NCBI GenBank assembly: GCA_905250125.1
Contig: CAJNOL010000419.1
Location: 62,001-126,000 of the forward strand
Source: Rotaria sordida
Lineage: Eukaryota > Rotifera > Eurotatoria > Philodinida > Philodinidae
Reading direction: 5' to 3'
Length of the DNA: 64,000 nt
The translations under genes were made by a program, and so were the position numbers. This document shows, piece by piece, positions 35,809-48,047 of the stretch. Within the stretch, counting starts at the first letter, position 1; each line of letters starts with the position of its first letter. The notes under the pieces were generated by a model, which searched no databases, was not told the DNA's origin, and saw only the letters and a program-made list of their open reading frames with translations.

Positions 35809-38800
35809 ATGGTTATAACTACAATTAATATGGAAAATGATGTACGACGTCAATATAATAGACGAGTACTTTTTTGTGTTCGAATAAGGTAAAATTAATG
35901 ATAATATGAGTACCAAATATTTTTATAGAGATTTATGATGTTTACTTAAATGATATAAGTGATATTTAAAAAAGATGTATAGGTTTTTATTTGAAAGAAC
36001 ATATGTAAGGTCAATAAATTTATTGTATTCAATAATATAGAAAACCGATCTAATGAAGAAAGTCTTTCAATTGATAAATTGATTTTGTATTGAGACTAGA
36101 TGTATTATATAGACTCAAATGAAATATGAATACTCTGAAAATAGTTCGTATCCTTAGATTATTGCTGCGGAAGATACTGAAATTTTAGAGCAATTTTTTA
36201 AATAAATGCCTTGATTCTTCTCAGGAACAACTGATTTTCGAATTTCGACCGAAAACTTTGCATACAGACAGATCTTAATAAGAATAGTTTATTGTAAAAT
36301 CTTCATGTCTTTTGATTTGTTTCTATCCTGAAATAAGAACATTAAATCTGCTGGGTTGTATAAGTAACATAAAAGATATCCTATTACTATAATTGTATTT
36401 TAGGATAGGAACAGTAATAAAATCTGAAATATTCACAAACAATTATTTTCGTTATCGTATTATTTCTATGCTAAGGTTGAAGTCGAAAACCAGTTTTTCT
36501 GGATCACAGCATTCATTTAGAAAAAAAGTACTGTGAAAGTCCAGTATCTCCTCCGCATCAAAAAGCTAAGAGTGCGAACTCTTTTCAGGACACTCATAGC
36601 TCATTTAATTCTATAGAATTCATATAGTCTTGACTCAAAAGTTGAAAGACTTCCCTCGTAAGTGATCTTTTTCTTCGGAACATTTAATATTTCGATGGAG
36701 AATCTCAATAGAATGGCAATAAGTTCGAAAGAAAGGATGATTTTCTTATTAAATTTTTTTACCATTATATATTGTTCGTATGAATTTAATGATTATAGCT
36801 AGTAGTTTTTATTTTTTTTTTTGAGAGATTTCAAAATTTTTGTCATGATTTTTAACTTGATTCATAAATCAAATAAAGATATGAATGTATCAACGAGAAG
36901 GATTAAAATTGTTTTTTTTTCTTTTGATTACATTGTTAAGATATTGATTTAATCCAATGTAATCAATTGAATATCATGCTTTTAAAAGATAATACATCAG
37001 AAGAAGATACCCCGCACTTCATCCACCACTACCAATGTACGATGCTATGAAGACAGTTTCGATAAGCCCCCGAGATTTCTTCTACAAGTGACAAGTTTCT
37101 AAAGTGATTACTAATCTCCATAATAGTCACCAACCTATAGTTCTGAGTAGACAGCTAGTGGGATGCAGAGTTCTTCATAACTAGATAACGTCGAAGTTCG
37201 AACATAATACCTGTGACAAACATCATGAATGATACGCTAATCATATATATTTACAAGAAAATGAATATTATTGTTCTTTGTTGAATTAATTATTTCAATT
37301 CGGAATAATTCTAGAATTTCGAATTTACAATAAATTCACCAAAAATAAACCTAAATCAAACTGATTGTTAGGAAATTTTGATTAAAGAAAAGTGCTTTCT
37401 TTCATTGTTTTTTTCTTTTTATTTTAATAATATGCTTTTAATTATATAGAGGAGCTGCATTACTCATTGGTCTATGGGATTTATTCATTCATGTAGCAGT
37501 ACTATGCGCATTGATCTTGATGTTTCGTCAACCACCAAGAATGATGAACGATGTGATATCATCAACAAATGATCAATATCCTAATCCACGTGAGACGTCA
37601 GTAATCGAACCATATTCTAAACACTCATCAAAAATGATGATGCATAATAAAAATTTTCTTTCAAGTAATGTTTTATTAAATCGAATTCTTGAAAAACGTA
37701 ATGTTAGTCATTTACCTATGGGATTAAATACTCGAAATTTTTATTCAAGTTTGGATTTCATGACAATTAAATGGGTAGCATCTCTTAATCGACGTATGTT
37801 AATATTATTTTCTTAAATATAAATAATATTTTTTATTTTTTGTTATTAAATAACTATTTAGAAGATAAATGTCTCGTATTTTTCGTCGTTTTTTCAGCAA
37901 CAATTCTTATATTAGCACATATCTTTGGTATTTTGGCTGTAAGTTTATTATTTTTCTCATTCTTATTGTAATCATATCGGTTTTTTTATTGTGAAACATG
38001 ATCTAAAAAGAGTATGTAAGTATAAGAGTAGCAATTTGAACTTCTCCCTTTACACACAGACGTGATAGACACAACTAGTGGTGACCCAAAGCAGCCAACA
38101 TTGGAGAGAATGATGTCACAATTTTTTGCAATGGAACAATATCTTTATTCTAATAGAATGCAAAAAAGAGAATTTCAACTCTGCTAGGAAGAAATAAAAA
38201 TTTTACATGATTGTGTAAGGTCACAGACCGTGACAAACATTGATATACAATTACAGATAGGATATCAATAACATCTCTCTATACTATATCAACTACGTCC
38301 TGATTGTATTTGTGAAAAATTCAGTAAAAGAATAATGAAGAAAGGTGTGCCGAAATAGGTCGAATAAAACAATAGTCCTTGTGATCAGCAACTACTTCGT
38401 GTTTCACATTTTAATCTCGCAAGGGTTGTGCAAACAGCGTTTTTTTTTTATTGTATTTGTAGAGCAGGCCATCATATATAGTTCCATACTTTTTAATCAA
38501 AGTATTTAATGTTATTGTTTCAATTTTATCAATGCTCGGTTTTTATGCATATATGTCCGATATTAAAGTTTGGCTTCGAATGCAACCAGAATTTCTATTT
38601 AAAAAAAATTTACTTGAACTTGATGCTCAAACGCTTCAACTTGTTGTATTCGCTTTTCTTCTTTTTGTTATTTTGGCTAAAGTACGTTTGTTAAATTTTT
38701 ATATTATCATTTTAAAAATATATATATGATTTTTTTTTAAAGCTTTATATTGCTGCTATCATATGGTATTGTTATGGTTATATAACAGCATTGACAATGG

Positions 38801-39036
38801 CTCGAACTATTGGAACAATTACAACTCATACAGATGATTCATCACAAGCAATTATTGGAGAAGTAAAATTTTTTTTGTTTTGTTTTGTTAAATATTAATT
38901 TCGGTTTGTCTCTTTGTTTTTTTTATTAAAGATGTATTGCCCACCAAAATATGAAGAAGCTATTAAATCAGATTATCAAAATGAGGATGCTGATTCACCT
39001 CCTCCATATACTCCATTACTTCATTCATCTATGTAA
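35809..39036 (+). CDS. LAPTM4-like lysosomal four-TM protein with C-terminal PY motifs
   Basis: Six exons (35809-35888, 37450-37793, 37862-37938, 38463-38681, 38743-38862, 38932-39036) total 945 nt, giving 314 aa. The N-terminus VLFCVRIRGAALLIGLWDLF matches the first TM of LAPTM4. Further TM segments are VFFVVFSATILILAHIFGIL, the IVPYFLIKVFNVIVSILSML region and LQLVVFAFLLFVILAKLYIA. The tail holds two PY motifs, PPKYEEA and PPPYTPL, which in LAPTM proteins recruit NEDD4-family ubiquitin ligases for lysosomal sorting. A loop of about 70 residues rich in Asn, Ser and Arg between TM1 and TM2 is longer than in human LAPTM4A. Intron 1 is 1561 nt and carries a foldback element; intron 3 is 524 nt. 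Starts 229 bp after TMEM161 on the same strand. Confidence 0.85.
36056..36665. mobile_element. Foldback element inside LAPTM4-like intron 1
   Basis: The left arm about 36056-36256 and right arm about 36460-36665 pair as an imperfect inverted repeat. Matched blocks include GAAAGTCTTTCAA, GTTCGTATCCTTAG versus GTTCGCACTCTTAG, TGCGGAAGATACTG versus TGCGGAGGAGATACTG, and GATTTTCGAATTTCGACC. The loop is about 200 bp. No coding content. The arms are diverged, so the insertion is not recent. Confidence 0.6.
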
Positions 39037-39302
39037 AAACAAAGACAAAAAACTCAACTCAGTTAAATTCTGAAAGAACGATTCTCATTCAATTTCTATA
39101 TTTTTCGTTCTTAGAGATCTGAATTGTTTATTTCCTTTTTCTTTTTTTTTTTTATTTTTGATCTATTTATTCTTGTTTCGAACAGATGCTTATATTGACA
39201 TACACATATATAGATATATACTAACAAAATGCTTGAACTGATTAACCTACATATAGAAAAAAAAAAACAAGAGATTCTCTTCAATTAATCACGCACATTT
39301 AT

Positions 39303-39800
39303 CTTGTCTACACTAGAAAAATAATTCGATATTTATTTTGAATTAAGTCTACACGTATGAGTTAAATGCATCAATCAAAACTGAGAAATAGCTACTATAA
39401 TATAATCGAAGTATATAATTCTAGCATGTATTTAACGAAACAAAAAATAACTTTTTGATAATTAATGACTGACTAATAAAATTTGTTAATAAAGTATCTA
39501 CCTTTTCTAACTTATTTCTTTCAACTATAGATTCGTTAAATATTGTACTAGTGCTTATTCTTATGCTTTAGTCTCTATTCATTTATATTCTACAGTTCAT
39601 CATGCTGAGAATATGTATTAATCAATGATATAAAGCTACTTTATCAAAATATATTCATCATTGTAATTAGTGGATCAAATTCTTTGTTGATTGATGCATT
39701 AAACTTAATGCGTCTCTCAAAAGTACATTAAATCTGAATTAACTTTTCGACCAAGTACATTACTTAATTTAGCATTAATTTTTCTAGTGTAGACAAGATC
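39303..39800. mobile_element. MITE with 21-bp CTTGTCTACACTAG ends
   Basis: The left end at 39303 reads CTTGTCTACACTAGAAAAAT. The right end near 39780-39800 is its exact inverse over about 20 bp. A second inner inverted pair (TAAATGCATCAATC) lies further in. The element is about 500 bp with no ORF, and it starts about 270 bp beyond the LAPTM4-like stop codon. Confidence 0.7.
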
Positions 39801-40100
39801 ATTGTCCTTTTGTTTGCTTTGTTTTGATACAGTAAATAATGAAGATGACTAACTTCATAAGAACATAGATTTAATAATTGATCAGAACGTCATGTTTTAT
39901 ACACATTTTTAAATAAAATACAATTGTATATTATACAGATTGAATTTCAAAAAAAAAAAAAAAAAGGTCAGTTAATCCGATTGGTGAATTGATAACTTAA
40001 GTCTTAAATACATAAATACAAAAAAAAATAAGGAAAGACTATATATATATATAGATTGATTACTAGACACATATATCATTAGAGAAAAAAGTAAAAAATA

Positions 40101-40544
40101 ATGTTGTTCTCGATATTTTTATTCTATCTTCTTGTAACAATCACAACATCAATAACACCTGTGCCTGGTATTATTCATGTCGAATTATTGCCCAATAATC
40201 AAGTAGCAAAAGAAGTATATAGACCATCAGCAATTGTACATTATTCAATTCGATTTGAAGATGTACCTATTAATGATAATGTTAATATTGGTGTAGAAAT
40301 TCGTGGTAGTAATCCAGCAGGTGGACCTCGTGGTTATATATTAATGGCATCTAATATAACTTCTATCAAAGAATTTATAGAAAAAACAAATAATCATCTT
40401 GAATATAAATTAATACCAAATGAAATTTTTGCTGGTTATAGTTGGTTTTTACGACCATTTGTTTTTTTTACAAATGAAACAATAGGTTCAACAAATATGA
40501 TGAATGCAGGTGTATCAGAATTGTTTACTGTTCTTAAACAATAA
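40101..40544 (+). CDS. Small secreted protein, unknown
   Basis: I do not recognise this gene. It is an intronless frame of 147 codons with a clear signal peptide, MLFSIFLFYLLVTITTSITP, and probable cleavage near residue 18. The mature part has no cysteine, several possible N-glycosylation sites (NIT, NET) and alternating hydrophobic/polar stretches (IIHVELLPNNQVAKEVY, AIVHYSIRFEDVPI, VNIGVEIRG) that suggest a small beta-rich fold. A TATA-like run at 40041-40052 lies about 50 bp upstream, and AATAAA occurs downstream near 40625. Codon use matches neighbouring real genes. It lies tail-to-tail with the TTLL gene. Coding status is likely; function is unknown. Confidence 0.65.
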   Translation: MLFSIFLFYLLVTITTSITPVPGIIHVELLPNNQVAKEVYRPSAIVHYSIRFEDVPINDNVNIGVEIRGSNPAGGPRGYILMASNITSIKEFIEKTNNHLEYKLIPNEIFAGYSWFLRPFVFFTNETIGSTNMMNAGVSELFTVLKQ

Positions 40545-40698
40545 ATTTAAAAAATTATGAATGTTAAAATATATTTCTTTTTTCTCTGATGTGTGTTGAA
40601 AAAAAAAAAACACTAATTATAATAAAATAAATATATATTAAAAAAAAATTGATTCAATAAGAAAAAAAAATAATAATAATAATTTCTTCTTTTTTGAT

Positions 40699-40946
40699 TT
40701 ATACAACGGTAAGAATAGACGATGATGATGCATTATGTCCATTGTTAGCATCGACAGTTGATATTGTTCCAATTGTAGATGGAATAGAAAGAATTGACAC
40801 TGTTACAAAATTAGAAGATTCAGTTGTTGATTTTTGCTGTTTTGTAGGTTTTAAATTATTTGTTATTGATGATTGTTGAAGTTTTGATGATAAATAAACT
40901 CGTTGATATTGACGATTAAATGGAAAATGAGTTGGTAATTTAACAC
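40699..40946 (-). CDS. Alternative last exon of the TTLL3/8-like gene
   Basis: After an AATTTATTTTAG acceptor at 40947, a phase-1-compatible frame of 248 nt runs VKLPTHFPFNRQYQRVYLSS and so on to a TAA at 40699-40701. It has no start of its own. The phase-1 donor of TTLL exon 12 at 41909 joins equally well to this exon or to the nearer exon at 41605-41786, so two C-termini are possible. Low-complexity Ser/Thr/Gln dominates the end. It could instead be the end of an unidentified gene. Confidence 0.5.
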
Positions 40947-41604
40947 CTAAAATAAATTAATTAATACAAAATTTTTCATTAATGAGTTAAATTGAAATTT
41001 GCTTTGTTTTAAAGTCAAAAGATCAAATACACACGAAAAAACAATGTGTAAGTTATTATAACAGTAAATTAGTCAATACGAAAGAGAAAAAGAAAAAGAA
41101 AGTTTCAAACACAACGATTGGTTTTTTTCTCCTGTAAACTTGCCTTTGCCTGTAAATAGAAAATCCGACACATTTATCTTTGAAACTCCGTTTATTTTGC
41201 TGCTGTTGCCTAGATGGAAATACAAAAAGTATCAGGAAAAATTTCTTTGTTTTTTCATTTCATTAAAAAAAAAAAAAAAAAGAAACGTCAGACTCTAATG
41301 CACAATAAAATATCATGCAGAAAAATAACGTGCATAATAGTGCATGAAAAGAAAAACCAAACATTCGATAGTGTATAGCGTGTACCGTGGTCGTGTCGTT
41401 AATTGTGCAACAAGTCGATAAATAGCCAGTGTACGATTACGTAATACTGGAAATATGAATAAAAAAAAAACAATATATCTCAGTAGTTGATTTACATTTT
41501 CTATATTTTTTTGTTATTTCTTTCTTTCCTCTTTTTTTTATAAAAAAAAAAAAAAAACGCGAAAGTGTATGGAAAATGCATGTGCAGATTTAAAAAATGA
41601 AAAC

Positions 41605-44600
41605 TTAATCATGAGCAGTTGTTTGTGAATTTGAAATCATCAAAGAAAAAAGTAATTCATTATCACGAAATGATGATCGATTCTTTCGATTATTGACAAT
41701 TAATCTTTGTCTTATTATTCGATTGATATGATGTGAACGAATTGGTAATGCTGGTAGTCGAGTTATATCGAACGATGCTATTAGATCTTTAGGAAATATG
41801 AATAAATTTTTTTTTTGTATGTAAAAGATTTTAAGAAAAAAGAAAAAAAAAGATTTTATATGAAGAAAGAAAGAAAACAAAGAAAAAAAAGAATTTTTTT
41901 TTTCGTACCTTTTGGTGATGAAAGACCATTATTAACTTTTGATCGACTTAATTGACGAATAGGAAGAGATTCAACAGAAAGACGATGTGGACTGATTTTC
42001 AATGGTTTTTGTCGTAGATCAGGTTGTTGATTTTGACTTAATTTATTATTATTATTATTAGACATTGAACGAAATTGAAATACAAAATTATCATTTGTTG
42101 CAAGTTTTTCAATTGGAGAGTCCGATGACGGATTAAGTTCAACACGAGTTAATGCTGGTTGTGTCATTTCACGACGAAGTTTAAGTGAAACGGGAGTATT
42201 AGGAGTTTTTGAAGAAAATGATTGATGTGTAGCTAGAGCACTAGCTGAATGTGGAGGAACAGGACGATTTTCTGCAGGTGTCGCCGATAATGATGATGAT
42301 ATAGATGATGAACTCGTTTTTGGAGGTGTAGAACCATTTGTATTAATTGTATTATTATTATTATTATTATTTTGTGTTTCAACTGTATTCATCGGATTAT
42401 TATTTGATGTTCGACCAGTTTTACAAGTTTTGCCTAAATTTATCTTTATAATATTAAACGAACAAAAACTTATTTACTTTGTTAATTTTTACCTTCAACA
42501 CGAAGATCAATTCCAATATATATTGGAACAGGTACAGATGTTCCTTTATGAATTAATTCAAATCGACCTGTGTCAGCTGTTCGATTATATTTTCGATCGA
42601 TCATTACTACATATATATATATAAAATATTGTAATTTGATTCATAGTTTGTTTTTTCATTTTAATTTCAATATAATTACCTTTACAAGTATCTTCGAGAA
42701 CTCCATCACACATATCTGTTGTTACTGCAGTACTTCGAGCCATTGTTGGACTACAATTTATTTCAATAAGCCAAGGTTTAAGATCTTCACCGAGCATAAA
42801 ATCAGCACCAAATAATTCAAATGAATTCTATTAAAAGAAAAATATTAATTATCTTTTAACAATAACAAATAACAAAAAAAAGAATCATATATACTTTTCT
42901 TGCATCAATAGTATCTTGTGCAACAAGCATTGAACATATAATCGCATCTTTCATTGCTGGATAAATTAATTTATCCCAACGATCAGCTAAATGATTTGGT
43001 CGAAGATATTTGTTAATAAATTCTTGATTCGTCCACATATTCTCAACTAATGAAGTAAAAAAAAATATAAGAAAAAGTAAATACAATCAAAAATAACAAA
43101 ATTGATGTATTTGTTTTTCTATATTTACCTGGTAAATTAATATGTCGATTGGAATTATTTTTATAATGTTTTTGTATTGAATGATTACATAGATGTACAC
43201 TTTGTTGTCGTGTTTCTAAACTAAAATGTTCTGTACAAAAACGTAAATAACAATCTTTAAACATCCATATTGTTAATGGATTCCAATCGGTTACTAAAAA
43301 CCATTGACGTATATCAAATTTTGTACTATGAATAAGTAATGGTCTTTCAATATATTTTTGTACAACAAATTTTCCATCTTTTGTTAATGTTGACGAACAT
43401 AATTTTAATATATCTTCAAGACGATCATAGACAACAATTCCTAAATAAAATATTAAAATATTTCATTCTATTTCGAAATATTTTGAAAAGAAAAAAACCT
43501 CGTCCTCTTGATTTAGCACCAGGTTTAAGAATCCAAATATTTCTTGTACCATCAATATGATATTGTGGACAATGATTTGCAACATTTTTCAAGCATGCAT
43601 CAATTTTATTTAAATACTTTTCCATACCTTCAATTTCAGCATTTGAACTTCAAAAAAATACATAAAAGAAATCAAGTTCTAGATAAAAAAAATTTTTATT
43701 TTTAAATTCTTACTGTGAAGCAGTATAGAATTGTTCAATAAATTGTGTCCATTGTTCATCTGATGGATCTAATTGTAAATTTACATTTATATCAATATCT
43801 TCATGATCACGTGATAATGTATATTGATTAACTTTATTTAAAGCAAATTCAATAAAAGATAAAGGCACTTTTTTTATTGAAGATATTTTTCCATTAAAAT
43901 TTTTTGATAATAATTGACCTGGTGGCATAGTTAATGATCTTGTTAATTGTGGTTGTTCTTCAATAGTTGTTAATGGACTTTGAGAATCATTTGGATCATC
44001 TGAGCTCATAGCTAGAATTGAATTCATATCTGGTTCAATAATACCTTTACATCGATTTTGAATAAGTTTAAGAAAACTAATACATGCAGTTAGACGATAA
44101 TCATCTTAATAGAAAAAAAAAAAAATAATAATAAAGAATATTAAATAAAAATTATTTTTTTGCAATAAGAAATTTACCGATAAATGCAACTTTATCATCT
44201 TCTTGAGATAATTTATAACATCGAGGATAAAATTCATCAGCACAACCAGAATGAAACCATTGTAAATTACGAAGACTATTGCATAGACCAACCTAAAGAA
44301 AAATAAAATATATTTGATTTTTCTTCTTTAATAATTATATTAATTAAAAATAATAAAAAATTAAACCTTTGTTGTAAAACAACCATTTCTTGAATAATGA
44401 TTAACCATCTGATCTTTATTTAATGTACTTGTATCATATGTAGCTCGAACACTCCAGATAAAATTTGGCGCAGCTGTTCTTACAAGACGTGATAAAAGTC
44501 CGTAGTAACCATCATTTTCTTCCCAAGGTGGAGTTTTATCATCATCTTCATATGATGGATGTTCGTCTATTAAAAATAGAAATAATTATCTAATCATTTT

Positions 44601-45108
44601 TTGTCTTTTTTTTTTTTGAAATTTATTTACAAACCAAGGTCATCATCATCATTATCATCATCGTTATTATCACCAACATCATCATCATCATCATCATCAC
44701 TTTTATTATTTTTCTTATCGGATTTTTTATTTCCATGAACGGATGGTAATGTAGAACCACGATAGAATTTTTCAACCCAACCACGACTATACAAAAGAAA
44801 CAAGATAATTAGATTTGAAAAATTAAAAATAAAATTCAACTAACCGTCGTAAAGATTCTCGAAGTGCTGGATATGGTCCAATTATTGTGAATATTTTATG
44901 TTCCTAAACAAAACAAATCAAATTGTTATTAGTATCATTATTATTATTATTTTTCTTCGGTTCATACTTTCATTGCTCGTTCGGCTTCATCTCTTGCTAT
45001 TTTAAGTCTTTCGGTATTAATTGTATCATTTAATGATGAACGTTTTGGTGATGAATCTGTCTGACGGACAACTTTCGATGGTGATTTCGAGCGATTTGAT
45101 GGTGACAT
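41605..45108 (-). CDS. TTLL3/TTLL8-like tubulin glycine ligase
   Basis: Tubulin tyrosine ligase-like enzyme of the glycylase branch, adding glycine to axonemal tubulin. About 13 exons run from ATG at 45108 ([14 protein letters not shown]) to TAA at 41605-41607, about 880 aa. The TTL core shows [78 protein letters not shown], then [20 protein letters not shown] followed by [14 protein letters not shown], with the ATP-grasp residues intact. [10 protein letters not shown] and [20 protein letters not shown] before the core are typical of TTLL3/8. An Asp-rich insert lies near residue 95, and the C-terminal region after the core is long and Ser/Asn-rich. A second possible last exon lies at 40699-40946. 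All introns seen are short except that 3' choice. Confidence 0.9.
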
Positions 45109-45856
45109 TCAGATAAAAATTTTTTATAAGTATTAAAACTGAAATTGACTTTTGTGCTGAAGCCGCACCAATTGATAGTAATGAAGGGTGCTGTTAATGC
45201 AGTTGATCGTGTGATTTTTAATCTTAACGGTATTCTATATGGACGAATCAATTATGACAGCTGCGCATTAGATTGATGGGCTTCTCTAAAGAAAAAGAAA
45301 AAAGAAAACGAAGAGGATGTCAATTGAAGAAACTAAAATTATTTCTTATTTTTAATATTTGTCAGTAGAATATAGATACTTATAATATTGAATAGAATAA
45401 TGAGAGTATTATAGAGAAATAACAAAAATCATTTCCGGTAAAATACGGATAACTTTCTTTTCTTTTTTTTTCTTATCTTTCGGGAACAACGTTTATGTCT
45501 ACACTGATCGTATATAAGACACGAAGACAGGCAAATAAAAAGAAAAAAACATTCTAGTCATTGAAGCAATAGGCATGTATAGAAGAAAAAAAAAAGAGAA
45601 ATTATTAATATTTCATCTTTACACTTTCAAGAAAAAAGAAAAAAAAAGAAAGTGTGTTGTCATACACACACATACTTACTGCAACAATGATGTACGGACA
45701 AACAACAGTACTACGTCGTTATAAGTTGTGGCTGTTTACTTGATATTTTACATACATATTTTTTTATTTGTGTTTTCTAATCAAACTCACGTTAATACAT
45801 ATACTACAAACTGAGAAATTAGTAACAGTATCATAGATTTCAACAGTTATGAATTG
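45109..45856. other. TTLL upstream spacer
   Basis: About 750 bp between the TTLL start and the stop of the small upstream gene on the same strand. It must include the TTLL promoter or 5' UTR. No X-box consensus or other site was recognised. Confidence 0.5.
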
Positions 45857-46299
45857 TCAAAACATTAACAACGAAAACATATTCTTTCGAGTTGATAAAG
45901 TTTTTTTTTCAAGTGCTCCGATGTTACCGAACAATGTTGATTTAACTATTGTTGCTTTATTATTTATCTTTATGGTTGATAATTGTTGTAGTATTTGAGG
46001 TAGTTCTATGCAACAATAATATTGTTGATGATCAATAGCAACTTCTTTTTTCTGTATCAATATGAAATGAGTTCTTTTTTTTTTATTATTCTAACTTCCA
46101 TATTTTATTTTTTCTCTTTCAAAGACACTCACAATCTTCTGAAGTTGTTGTATATGTTTAAGTTGTCGTTCATAAAAATAAGATGAAAGATTCTGAGTTA
46201 TTTGATCACTTTTTTTTTTTCATTCAATTGGAATTTAAATGAAAATAAATCAGGATCAAGTATTGAAAATGAATCACGACGAGTTGTTACAGTTACCAT
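45857..46299 (-). CDS. Small two-exon gene with a poly-A frameshift
   Basis: I do not recognise this gene. Exon 1 (46133-46299) starts MVTVTTRRDSFSILDPDLF; exon 2 (45857-46051) encodes KKEVAIDHQQYYCCIELPQI and ends SLLMF before TGA. The 81-nt intron has GT-AG ends. The two parts would make about 120 aa, but exon 1 is 167 nt, one base short of whole codons. The deficit falls in an A run (46210-46220 on this strand), after which the frame meets TAA at 46198. Downstream of the run the alternative frame is open and coding-like to the splice site (YFYERQLKHIQQLQKI). This is either a sequencing or assembly error in the homopolymer or a recent inactivating deletion. Confidence 0.5.
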
Positions 46300-47197
46300 T
46301 TCTTTCTTCGATATTTTTTTTTTTGATTTTAAGTGTACCGAGAGAAAAAAAGAGGTTATATTGACTGCATCAATGAATATTTAGACGTGTTTTTTTGTTT
46401 ATTTAACAGTCAATTCTGCTATAGAGCAAAACCATTGTTCCACCTCTGCCACTTTTTTTTTCTCTGTTTCCTCCTTCGCTCGATTTTTAAGATTAGCTAT
46501 ATGTAATGTATGCAAGTGTGCACAAGCGTGTGTGTGTGTGTGTGTGTGACGTCCGTTTATTTCAAATTTTTTTTCTTTGCAAACACTATCAAAAAGCTCT
46601 TTATAAAAGAATAGAAGAGAAGTATGGAAGTTTTCATGTCAAATGAAGTATCATGGCAACGCCCCCTTTCTAATAACATTAGTCGGTCTTGTCTTTTCGA
46701 CACAAAGCATAATTCTTTATGTCGTTAATTAAAAAAGAACTTTTTGAAAAGACTTTAAAATGAAATATTTCTCAAATAACAAATACAATTTACTTATGAA
46801 TATGATGTTTGCTAAAACTTTAATAATCATGATAATTTATATATTGAAAGTTTAGATTATTCTACAGGATACACATATTTTGTTGATTAAATAATGCTTT
46901 GATCTATAAATCATAAACGATTGATTATGAGCAAGAAATGTATGTGTCTGTGTGTTCTTCGAATATACTAAAAAATCATTTAAATTTATAATCGTTTTAT
47001 TATTCTTTTTTTATGAAAAAGTCTTTTACAACGATTGAAGACGATATTACTATTGATATTTCGATATAAAAATAGAAAAAAAAGATTTTTAATTCTTAAT
47101 TAACATGTAAAAACTATGAAGGAAATTATTTTTCTCTATAATATTGAAGTACTATTGAATTCATCAGTTTATAGTCGGAAATGTTATATATGTAATT
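46300..47197. other. Intergenic spacer with a GT microsatellite
   Basis: A GT repeat lies at about 46527-46548. The sequence near 46652-46664 (GTATCATGGCAAC) resembles an X-box but is one base short in the spacer. No gene is seen. Confidence 0.5.
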
Positions 47198-48047
47198 ATG
47201 ACTTTAATTGGTAAACTAGCAACGGTATCTATTCATCAACGATGCTTTTTGTCAAGTTGCACATTACAAGAAGTTAGTAATCAATATTATTTTATGATAA
47301 ATACTTTCCAAGATTCACACTGTCAAAATGATTTCTTTGTCAGATACAGAATGACTTTCAACAAGAATTAGTTCTATCAGTTATGGATGTAATGACAGTT
47401 GACTTGCACAATATTTACCAGAATCATTTCAAATGAAAATAGATCAAACAATATTAAATTCAGAATCATTAAATGTATAACTATCAACTCAAAATTGTTA
47501 TTCATGTAGTAAATATATGAATGATTTAAGTGTAATTTTATCTAAATAAGTATTATATACAAATAATATTTGTTTTATTGATGAAATATAGTATGTAAAA
47601 AAATTATTTCGACACCTATCTTACCTATCTTATAAATCGAATTTCATCATGAAGGAAAAATATTTTCTTGACTTTCTTGATATCATTTGACAGCTCGGGA
47701 TCTCTACTTCATTGTCCAAGCAAAAAAATTTAAAAACAACAAGATTTTCATAAGTTTTTGAGGGTTTTCAGAAAATCACTTGGTTTCCGAGAAAAAAAGA
47801 TTATTGCAATTCGATCTAAGCCGTAGAATATTTAAAAGCATAAAACAATTAATCTACATCCAGATTTTCCACTATCTCGACGAAATGATACTAATACAAC
47901 GATAGAAAAATCAACCTCAGTGTTAACAACAACTCGAGAGTCAACTTCTACAACACTATCATCAACATTCACAACAACAATCCAAGGATCAAAATCAATC
48001 AGATCATATCCTATTGACTATTTAATTGTGCTTTTATCCTATATTTA
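47198..48047 (+). pseudogene. Decayed gene relic (Cys-containing domain plus Thr/Ser-rich tail)
   Basis: Coding-like fragments are broken by lesions. MTLIGKLATVSIHQRCFLSS leads to CTLQE. A GT-AG intron at 47273-47343 then restores IQNDFQQELVLSVMDVMTVD. After a frameshift near 47395 the frame resumes as QYLPESFQMKIDQTILNSES, hits TAA near 47478, continues LSTQNCYSCSKYMNDLSVIL, and stops again. About 300 bp further on, a Thr/Ser-rich frame (STSVLTTTRESTSTTLSSTF) ends with a hydrophobic tail before TAA at 48045-48047. The order suggests the relic of a secreted or surface protein with a Cys-rich domain and a mucin-like stalk. The family is unknown. Confidence 0.5.

Noticed and set aside
46652-46664. 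X-box-like GTATCATGGCAAC
   Set aside because: One base shorter than the RFX spacing and not next to a confirmed cilia gene.
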